DNA of 64,000 nucleotides from Catonia carolina (lineage: Eukaryota > Arthropoda > Insecta > Hemiptera > Achilidae): contig JAQMRL010000002.1 in NCBI GenBank assembly GCA_035578175.1, positions 96,636,748 through 96,700,747 on the forward strand, given 5' to 3'. Position 1 is the stretch's first letter. Every line of letters begins with the position of its first letter. Below, in pieces: positions 55,598 through 64,000 of the stretch. The position numbers and the translations under genes are program-made. The notes beneath the pieces are model-generated. The model did no database searches. It worked only from the letters and a program-made list of their open reading frames with translations, and was not told the origin of the DNA.

Positions 55598-56611
55598 TCT
55601 ATAAATTAAATTGTGATTTTGTCTGTACAATTTTTCAAAATGCCCCTAATTTTGTTTCTACGCCAAATCTACTAATTAATCACCGAAAATAAGTTCAGGT
55701 AAATTTTTACCTGTTTATCTGTTTGTATGTTATGGCATCACGCAAGAACCGCTGAACCAAACTCAATGAATTTCGGTATTTAGGTTCTGGACATTATCTA
55801 AATTAAAATAGGCTTTAAATTTTTTTAATATCACAAAGGGATGGGAGAGTTTAGAGAGAGGAGTAAACAAAAAACTGCGCATATCTCCGTTAAAAGTCAA
55901 TCTATCAAAAAATGTCATATATTCGTAATTACGAAACGTTTAAAGACAAATAAGTTTGATATGTAAAATTTTTCTTTTTAATGCATAATAACGGAGGTAT
56001 TACCAATTTTATAAAAATAAACATAGCAATATTTTAGAAAACAAAATGAACAGAACAATAAACATAGGTCTACACGCCGCTGGTATTCATTCCGAAGCTC
56101 TGTACCTTACCTCATCCGCCGATACCTAAACTTACACGACACACCCGTTCTCGGTTACATTGTCAAAAACTAAAGACAGTCACCTTAGTAGTTAACCGGA
56201 GTTCCGTTAACCATCGCGGAGTGTTCCAATTGTGATTTACCTTTCATTTCAATTTTTATTGCCCTGTAGTGAATAATTAAATTACCTACAGTTACAGTAT
56301 ACACAGATTTGAGTTAACCTTCAAAGCATCAATTTTCATTGCTCTATATTTATTTATGTAAAATAATCAATTACGCTTCTGAAAATAATAAAGCGCTGCG
56401 TAACTTGATTTAAAAACACCTAGATCTCGCTTTTATTTTACGTCCAACTATTTTGTTTTGTCATTAATAATAATGCTGACGTTGAAAGAAGGTACGAATA
56501 GATAACAATGAATGATTTAAGAATATCAGACCTGACAGGGATCGAACTCGGTACACCAACAGATTGTACACAGCACAAAAAAACCGTTCGAAGAACGGGT
56601 ATTTTAGCTAG
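55598..56611 (+). mobile_element. Non-autonomous Helitron with canonical ends
   Basis: The 5' end is TCTATAAATTAAATTG after an A (55597). The 3' end is CTAG (56608-56611) followed by T (56612). A perfect hairpin, CCGTTC-GAA-GAACGG (56584-56598), sits 9 bases before CTAG. TC start, hairpin, CTRR end and insertion between A and T without duplication are the defining marks of Helitrons. At 1014 bp, with no Rep/helicase coding sequence, it must depend on another copy. The interior includes a segment of the type ACCGCTGAACCAAACTCAAT seen in insect Helitron-like repeats. Confidence 0.72.
56431..56575 (-). repeat. Degenerate SINE-like segment inside the Helitron
   Basis: On the minus strand GAGTTCGATCCC is a good box B. 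The far end has CGTCCAACTATTTTG beside an interrupted T run, matching CGTCCGACTGTTCTG at the tail of the next SINE (56649-56663). No box A is clear. It is either an older copy of that SINE or a shared module. Confidence 0.5.
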
Positions 56612-56619
56612 TCTATAAT

Positions 56620-56620
<1 letters not shown>

Positions 56621-56650
<30 letters not shown>

Positions 56651-56802
56651 GTCCGACTGTTCTGCAATTACTGCTAATGCAGACGGTGAAGGATGAAATG
56701 ATATTTTGTAACGTATGAAAAAAAATGCCGTGCCTGAATGGGATTCGAACCCAAGACCGCATGATGAGAGGCGAGCACGTTACCAACTGCGCCAATGCGG
56801 CC
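56621..56802 (-). repeat. tRNA-derived SINE with long poly(A) tail
   Basis: In element orientation it starts GGCCGCATTGGCGCAGTTGG, which includes an excellent box A. GGTTCGAATCC is a perfect box B. The body holds a small hairpin (CTGCA...TGCAG), and the unit ends in 27 A residues (T run at 56621-56647). D-arm pairing is intact, but acceptor and anticodon arms are poor, so it is a SINE rather than a tRNA gene. It is 182 bp long. Confidence 0.78.
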
Positions 56803-56809
56803 AATAAGA

Positions 56810-57495
56810 ATGAATAAAATTAATTATAGCATCGTAACGATTAAACAGTAGTGGATTTCCGTTCTTAGTAAATGAACATTTTTGGTGGCTTTGAACAATA
56901 TGTGCAATGAAATTGTTTTTATAAAATAGTAGCAAATTACCCGTGTTACAGGAAAAATTACTTTCCATAGCGTTTATGGGTTTAAAGCTTTAAGCAATTT
57001 AGTTTATTAAAATATATAATAAATGTAAAATGAACATAGCATTAAAATACTGTACGTTATCAAAGAAAAAACCAAACCAATATTGAATTAGGAAAGTAAT
57101 TCTCTGGAATAAAATATTAAAATTCATCAGTTATATTGGATCCAATATTTGAAATACATTACCATCTCTCTTCTACGGTAAGATAGACTATTGTAATCAT
57201 AAAACAATTTGTAGATTCTAAGTATTAAATTTATTACCCATTTATATATTTTTTATAAACCATTTTATATAAATGAATTGGGGTAGTTTATTTTATTTTA
57301 TGAAGTATTTTTTTACTATACAACATTTGCCATGACTACCAAACTAATAAAAAATGTGTTACTTAAGTAGGCCAACCTAAACATATTTTAGGTTTTATTT
57401 TTTAAAATTGCGTTAAACGGCTTGTTTAATATTTTTATTTTATTTAGTTAAATATAATAAATATAGGTTATAGATTAAGTTACAAAAAATAATAG
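56810..57495. other. AT-rich sequence, no gene seen
   Basis: Nothing recognisable. Confidence 0.35.
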
Positions 57496-57499
57496 CAAC

Positions 57500-57631
57500 T
57501 ACAGTGTGTCATAGAACTGGAACAGTAGGTTTTGTGTTGCAATAATTCCCGGAACATAGCCAGTAATCGAAGCTGGGACCTCCGCGTTGTAGGATAGTGC
57601 ACTATACATTAAGCTACCTTGGCGGCCGCAC
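57500..57631 (-). repeat. tRNA-derived SINE, second family
   Basis: On the minus strand the head reads GGTAGCTTAATGTATAGTGC (box A-like), then CGCGGAGGTCCCAGCTTCGA with TTACTGG (box B-like and T-arm). The body includes the motif shared with 46300-46380. The T-arm CCAG/CTGG pairing is retained. Confidence 0.6.
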
Positions 57632-57639
57632 TAAACCTT

Positions 57640-58795
57640 TAAAACAAATAATTTTTTCCAAACAATATTTTTGTTACTAAAAAAATATTAATATGAAGAT
57701 AACCTTAAGTAATAACAATAATTAGACAATTATTGCTTCCTTCGCTGATTATATTGTTATAACCCTATTTTGCTGTTAACTTAGTGCATGCTTCCTGTCA
57801 TATTTATCAACATGTAGTATAGCTTTAATAACGGTTCGAAAAATGAGGCATCAAAGTCAACGATTAGGAAGCATTTAAAAGATTGCGTTGAGGCTAAGGA
57901 GAAATGACTATTCTCCTTTTCACTTTTTTCATAAAGCTTTGTCATAAACAAACTCAATTTATTACTTAAAACTCTACTTAGACATCTAACTCAGAACAGC
58001 CACGTTGACATTAACCGTAAATTATTAAATAATAGACTTAAGTTCACCGACTTCTTTTTAGACAATTTAAATTATAATTAGGCTAAATTGCTTACATACG
58101 ATAATTTTTTATGATAATAAAGAAATAATAGTTATAGGTTAATAATAAATAGAACAATAAAGGAAGAATTATTATGAACTGGTATTGTAACTTACAACTA
58201 TTTTTTAATTGATTTTATTGTGCTGTGTGCTTAATGGATTTCAGTGTTAGTGAAGCTTATAAAATTTTGAAAAACTATTGATTTGAAGTATCCTCACTAT
58301 TAGATTTAATAGGTCTTTGTGAACTAAAATTAATGTAGTATATATAATAAGTGTAAATTTCTAAAATTTATATTTATTTAAAATATCGCTCTTGAGTGTT
58401 GCACCCCTGAAATTAATTTAAAGTATTGTTTTTATTATGTAATTAGGGCTTATACGCTTCACTGGTTGTAATAATTATAGTTGTAAAAATATAATAAAAG
58501 GTTTAACAAAAAATTGTCAATCTTAGAAGATTAAAAAAAACCGTTAAAAATTCTAATTTTTTGATTTGGTATGCAATAAGTCTACTAACAGCATTACTGC
58601 TTAACAATTAACATTGTAAATTTATGTATTCTTCTTCTCGCCCGTTTTTCTGTTTTATAATTTCTTTTCTTATTTTATTATAAAATGAGTTAAGCTCTTT
58701 TTTCGTGTTCTGCGCCTTTATTTATTTGAAGTGATGAAGTCATTTTAGTAAAACTATGAAATTAGTTAACAACTAAAGAATGGATACAAAAGTAT
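57640..58795. other. AT-rich sequence, no gene seen
   Basis: Nothing recognisable. Confidence 0.35.
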
Positions 58796-58797
58796 AG

Positions 58798-59027
58798 GCG
58801 GAGAGATGACTTGAGCGCTAGTGTGGGATGAAGTGGAAACAAGAAAGTTTGTCCTATCTATGAAAAAGCTTCCTGTCTCCCACTACGTCTCACACTAGAA
58901 TTTAAGTCGTTTCTCCACAACACTTTTCGATATTATCATCTTGATGATTGAGGCATTTGTCCTATCTATGGACAACCTTTTCTGTTCCCCACTCCGTCTC
59001 ACACCAGCATTCAAGTCATCTCTCCAC
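58798..59027. repeat. Three related units: two direct, one inverted
   Basis: Unit A (58848-58918) and unit B (58956-59027) both start TTTGTCCTATCTATG and contain CCCACT-CGTCTCACAC and AAGTC, ending TCTCCAC, with a period of 108 bases. At 58798-58836 the end of the unit appears inverted (GGAGAGATGACTTGAGCGCT, then AGTGTGGGATGAAGTGG). The inverted part can pair with either direct unit. Confidence 0.75.
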
Positions 59028-59061
59028 TATAAAAGGCTATCTCAGTTTTAAGAGTACTACA
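59028..59061 (+). promoter_or_regulatory. Candidate core promoter (TATA plus initiator-like)
   Basis: TATAAAAGGC starts at 59028, immediately after repeat unit B. An ACAGTG with its A at 59061 sits 33 bases downstream, suitable for an initiator. No recognised gene follows, so this is speculative. Confidence 0.25.
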
Positions 59062-59069
59062 GTGTAGTA

Positions 59070-59905
59070 CCTAATCTCGAAATTCAAATTACAAAAACTG
59101 TTTTTCTGCTTTTGTCAATATTAGTTGGAGAAATTGCTTATAAGGTGTTAAAAGCTTGTCAAGTAAAATATTGTCTAAAATAATTTTCTATCTTTCTTAT
59201 AAACACAATAAATTATCTTTATTTCGTGGAATGTTTTTAAAACACCGAAAAATAGATTCACATCATATTATTTCTCAAGGGAAAAAAAATAATTTTTTTA
59301 CGTTCCAGCCTTTTTAATATCGTTATCAAAAATTATAGCAATTATCTTTTTAATATCCCATTGAACTAAATTAAAATAAACGAGTTTGTGATTCCTACAA
59401 TTTTATACATATTACTAATGTTATAACCTGTTACATTGCTGTATTTTGGTTATTTTGATGAATACCGAAGATTAATTAAATTCATTTTAAATTAATTATT
59501 AAATTAATTAAAAAATTTCCTACTGAAAAATACGCACCAAATCGTGTGAACAAATACATATTTGTGGAACATAACACTGATGCAATATTTTTTTAAATAT
59601 TTTTTTAATTTATTTCTATTTGTTGTTTTTCACTTTATTTAAATGAACAACAATGCAATTCGTAAATGTGTTCAACAGTCTAAAAGTAAATATTTTTAGT
59701 TTACAACAGATGTGTTTTATTATTTTAGCACTTCCGAGGGAACATCACTCATTCCTTAGAATTCTTGTGTTTAAATGTTATGACATCGAGAGTTACACAG
59801 ATGTTATTATGACTGTATCTAGCACTAAAATTTAAAATTTTTATTAAAAACTCAATGAAATATTTCCATTCGGCTTAAGTGAAAGTTTACACTGATGCCA
59901 ACATA
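59070..59905. other. AT-rich sequence, no gene seen
   Basis: Nothing recognisable. Confidence 0.35.
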
Positions 59906-59909
59906 AACA

Positions 59910-59980
59910 TACCCTTTAGTGAAGTGGTTAAAGCATCTGGCTTTAATGACAGTAGTCTGGGTGCGATTCCCAATTAGACC
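59910..59980 (+). repeat. tRNA-derived SINE head or tRNA relic
   Basis: TTTAGTGAAGTGGTTAAAGC resembles box A, and GGGTGCGATTCCC is box B-like within a T-arm-like stem. The flanks ACCC and AGACC do not form a full acceptor stem. A T-rich body follows. Confidence 0.5.
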
Positions 59981-60061
59981 TTGAATTTTTTCATTTCTAT
60001 ATTTTACCATGCATCCTACATCGATTACATTAACCTTATTGTGCAGTACAGTCAGATGTAA

Positions 60062-60298
60062 GACAACAGAAAAACAGCTATCAAAATTAAATTTTTTAGA
60101 GGTAGACCTTTTAAGTACGCAGCAGAAAGTGGCATTGAAATATGTAGTGACCATAGAACTGTATCTACAGAGGCGGCTTTGGTGATTTCTAGAATATCTC
60201 CATGGGATCTAGTGGTGCGCGAAAGGGAAGAACAGCAAGCTGATGCTGATAAAGAGGAATGTGGTAGGCGATTACTTGGCAGGTGGAAAAGAAGATAG
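60062..60298 (+). other. Unidentified ATG-less reading frame (78 codons)
   Basis: Between a TAA at 60059-60061 and a TAG at 60296-60298 the frame reads DNRKTAIKIKFFRGRPFKYA and continues SGIEICSDHRTVSTEAALVI, with a charged end (REREEQQADADKEECGRRLL). It has balanced, protein-like composition, unlike neighbouring random frames, but no Met. It could be an exon (a CAACAG lies at 60064-60069), a pseudogene or part of a transposon. I do not recognise the family. Confidence 0.3.
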
Positions 60299-60299
60299 A

Positions 60300-63200
60300 G
60301 CAAAGCTAGGGTCGGGAAGTAGACAAAAGGTTTATTTTGAATTTTGAGGTGTGGATAAGGAGGACATTTATTGATATAAATGGTGAGTCACGAGAGTATG
60401 CCTTTTGCGTATGCATGGGCTGTGAGAAAAATAAGAGAAATCTGACAGTGCTGCCAAACTCAACTGTGAGACACTTGTTTTACTACCGAGCAATTGCACC
60501 GTTTGTTAACCACATGTTGCCTTTGAATTAAAATACGAGTACTTTGTTGTGACCAACACTTTTTTCACTTATACCCCTTTTTCTTTAAAATTTTTCTTAA
60601 CGTAGAAAGTTTCCAACTAAAATGTAGCCATTATTTCAAACCCGGTAATAACTTTTCACGTGTCGGGACACCTTTCCTATGGATAAAATTCAATTTTTAT
60701 CATGTGCCAAAAAACTGTAGATGAAGAATAATCTTAACGGTCTTCCCTACTTTATATTTAGAATTTTAGAAAGAGAAACATCACAGTAGTTAGCCGCCTG
60801 CTCATGGCTTTTGTTAAGAGGTACGAAAAGGTATTTTTGAGAACATTCGGCCACGTTTTCGAGAAACCGTCATTTCCGTTTACGGTAACAAACTGTTAGT
60901 TATATTCATACAGTTAACCTGGAAAAGGTTCCGCGATATACTGTATGTCCTCTAAGTAAAGTTTACGTGTTGTGCTGACGAACTGAAAATCAGTTGCGCA
61001 TGTGCACTGATGCTTTTTCCCTTTTACCAATCGTAAAATCAAAGGCAAACTGATAACTCAAGTAACTATACCAACCATGAACCATTCCATGTTAACAGGG
61101 CATGGTTGCCCCGGGGGAATATTTTATGAGGTTTAAACTTGGTGAAAACGAAATGTTGACTATCCGATAATGAATAGAATGAGTTCATTGCATATAACTC
61201 TGAAAGATTTTGACTTTGAAAGAATGCAGACGTCTGAAAAGATAGGAGTTAATATATGAAGCTTAGAAAGAGTGGGGGCAGTGATGCTGTGAAATAAGGA
61301 GAGCTAGGAGTTGGCCGCTTAGTTTGCAGAGAAGGCGATTAAGAGATTGCTTGATCTATACAGTTAAAAAATAAATTTTACATTTTAGTGTCAAAAATGA
61401 AAAATGGCTTGAATAGCCCAAAATCTATTTGGCAATCAATTTATTGGAAAAGGTGATACAATTTGAAAGCTAAAACGTAGGTACCCGATAGACTTACTTT
61501 TTGAGTAACTTATATTTTTCTACTATTTATTTTTTTTAAATTTAGCATCATTTTTACCACATATTTACCAGAAGACTGTAATTTTTTTTAAGATACCTTC
61601 ACTGGGAGTTACTTTTTCTCTGTGTGAAAACACAATTACCTGCCTAAAAAACTATTTTTTTCTATTAAGAACAGATTATAGACAAACCTCTTAACAAAAA
61701 AGAAATAGGTGTAACAAAATGGTGTTTGTTATGTTAATGAATTATTAATAATATTGTTTCTGGAATTCATGCACTTTAAGATAGTTAATTTAGTTATTAT
61801 AATATATTTTTAAAATAAAATTAACAGACTGAATAAAAATTGCACAATTTAGAAATAGAAAGAGCTTTTAAATTACATCCAAATATTTACTAACGTATAA
61901 CTGAGACTTTTATAAAAACAGAGGTTTTCTTATAAAAGATCAGTTACGTACTTTTTAAATTTTAAACATTTTTAAAATTTCAAATGTTTTGCTTTTTCCA
62001 AAGAAAGTTCTTTAACGTTTAATAATTTGTTGATCTAGATTTTTTACAAATATCTTTGTTTTAGCATTCAAAAATATAATGTTTTATATTAAACTATTGC
62101 TTAGGTTTTTAAAATATTTTTAGAAGTTATCTTTTATAGGTATACAGAAATAATAAAATTGTTATTAAGCATGAAGGATTTAAAACAAACAACGTTTATG
62201 CTGGCCGAAAGTACGCCTATGTCGACGAACAAACATTATAGTGATATCGAATATAAGGTGTACTAAAGCACAAACAGTTACAATAACTAAACAACTGAAT
62301 AGCTTACGGCTTTAAATGAACGAGGATCGTCGGCCAAAAGAGATCAAGTCAGCTAAAATCAGTGTAGGAAAATGTTTGTCGCTTAATGTTAAATGCCTTT
62401 ATCTTTCCGGACAGAGTTAAATGCAGCAAAATGTCAAAAGCATCATTACTAGTTAAGCTATATATAAATTAAAACGGTTCACGTAGTGTTTTGTTAATTA
62501 ATTTACTCTCTGCATTAGTAGCATTTTATATTTCTTTAAAACATTAATTAACAAAAATACATCCCGCTAAATTCGGATTCCCAGTTATAAATTATGAATT
62601 ATTTACAAGTTTATCGTTAAAAGTAACGTTTTGATAATGTTATTTGATTGAGAAAAGTTTTATGTATACCAAAAATCAAATATTTTGGCTCGCCATTGCG
62701 TTTTTATGACATACAATTTCTGATATTTTTATTCACGCAACAAAATAACTAAAAGTATATATGCTAAATAAAAGCCCCCAAAACTCACCTCATCCGAAAA
62801 GCCTATGAAAAAAATAAAAAAAAATAATAAAAGCCTACGTTCCATATCGTTTTCAGTCGAAAGTCCTGCGAGCTATAACATCTGCGATATGGTACATAAC
62901 ATATTAAAACATTTAAAACGATTTATTTATTTAAATAGTTAGAATAGTAAATTTAAAACATACGTTTATCTTATAAAAAATGGCGTAAATCACACAAATT
63001 TGACCATCAATTATTTCCTTATTCGACTATCAATTTACTGGACGATAGTGGTACAATGAGAAGCCTCAATAAGAGGCATTCACCAGATTTGTTCAGTAGG
63101 CCTATAGTAAAACTCCTACAGACGTTTTGTTTGTCAAAATTAAGCTTCGTTCTGTTATGTAAATAGTAACCTCATTGTTTTTGACAGAACAATACCATAC

Positions 63201-63395
63201 CGTGAGGATATTATGGTACTCATACGTATGTATGGATGTAAAACTTTTACACAGGCCTTTTACTAACGGTTTTGTTTTTAATTTTTTAATACGGTACTGT
63301 ACATTAAGCTGTACACTTTTCGTATATATTTAAATGGCGTTGGGGATTTTACTTTGAGGAGATTTTACTTTGAAGAGGTCCAAGTGGTACATTTT
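60300..63395. other. Gene-poor sequence
   Basis: A 64-codon frame at 60337-60531 has no recognisable domain. It contains an ATGGTGAGT at about 60379 that resembles a splice donor. The rest is AT-rich with no gene seen. Confidence 0.4.
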
Positions 63396-63399
63396 CCGT

Positions 63400-63900
63400 T
63401 TTGAACTATGGGCTTACCAATTATTCAGACCAAGAGATCTGACTTAATTTCGCTTTAGACGTACAGCTGGGAAGTCCTTGTAGATATATCGTGGGCTAGT
63501 TGGTTTAGGTAGTCATCTAGTCGTTTGTGAAATTTACTATACTGTAGAAGGACGCTATTAGCTTCTTTACCGTCATAATTTTGAAATCGTCGTGGAGGAT
63601 TTTATTGCTTACATAAAAAGGAGCGCCAAAAGCAAGTTTTAAGAATTTTTATTTAAAGACCTGGATCAACTTTAAGTTACTCTCTGCCACTACTCCAAAG
63701 AGATGGATACTGTAAGTCCAGATTGGTCTTAAAAGGATTTTGTTTATAAAAAATTTGGAAGGGAGGTTCAATTTTAATGGACGGTTAATTAAGCAGAGGA
63801 GTAGCTTTTGGCGGCGGTTAATTTTAAACATTCTATGGAAAAAGAATCTTTCCATAGAAATTATGCGTTAAAGAGTGCCAACAGTAATAATTTCGTCATG
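63400..63900 (-). pseudogene. Jockey-type LINE pol relic
   Basis: The minus strand reads KLNLPSKFFINKILLRPIWT then YSIHLFGVVAESNLKLIQVF, corresponding to the KLLLYKxxLRPIWTYGxQLWGxASNSN block. Downstream a KRLDDYLNQLAHDI-like piece fits the usual C-terminal region. It has many stops and is old. Confidence 0.6.
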
Positions 63901-64000
63901 TTAAAATTTAGCTGTTAATCTATAAATCTGTGTTTTAAAATAATTATACCTACTTTTAATTTATTTTGTATATACTTTCTCAGAAGATCTAAATAAAATA

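Noticed and set aside
1..64000. CRISPR arrays, bacterial operons, riboswitches
   Set aside because: No regularly spaced repeats, ribosome-binding sites or prokaryotic gene clusters; content is eukaryotic transposable elements.

Overview
This window looks like intergenic (or very large intronic) DNA from an arthropod, most likely an insect. It is strongly A+T rich and dominated by transposable elements: Jockey-, I- and RTE-type LINEs, a copia LTR retrotransposon, mariner/Tc1/pogo relatives, a Helitron and tRNA-derived SINEs. I found no convincing host protein-coding gene and no bacterial-style operon. Hemiptera is a guess from the general flavour of the repeats, not a demonstrated assignment.

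Layout. 1-2772: 3' part of an RTE-type LINE whose EN-RT frame is open to the window edge. 4056-5173: wrecked pogo/Tigger-like element with AT palindromes beside it. 6296-11640: nearly complete I-clade LINE on the minus strand (ORF1 with a zinc knuckle, ORF2 with EN, RT and RNase H). 11970-16344: LINE scraps, an old LTR-like repeat and a long hairpin. 16840-21478: a Jockey relic split by a later minus-strand LINE (17147-20756), with a target-site duplication that restores the Jockey frame. 22905-27292: intact-looking copia element (120-bp LTRs differing at one base, half-tRNA-type primer site, one 1305-codon frame) sitting in the tail of an RTE relic (27293-28075). 29195-30025: a diverged tandem duplication of about 0.4 kb. 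31066-31997: a mariner relic with two 3' ends. 33352-34305: a Tc1-like element with its catalytic core deleted. 34990-36760: degraded Jockey. 40305-41055: solo LTR. 41940-52540: LINE tails, repeats, SINEs and two more Jockey relics. 52810-54114: open DDE transposase frame with DD82E spacing (Sailor type). 55598-56611: non-autonomous Helitron with textbook ends, followed by tRNA-derived SINEs. The last 7 kb is mostly AT-rich sequence with one unidentified short reading frame and a Jockey relic.

How the parts relate. The genes here do not form a pathway. They are independent mobile elements of different ages, and nesting gives a partial order: Jockey before the LINE inside it, RTE before copia. 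Elements with open frames (I-clade LINE, copia, the DD82E transposase, the RTE fragment) are probably the youngest. Most Jockey copies keep only the 3' end of pol, as expected from incomplete reverse transcription.

Limits. Everything was read by eye. Clade names for fragments are tentative, boundaries of degraded repeats are approximate, and no percent identities were computed beyond small direct counts.
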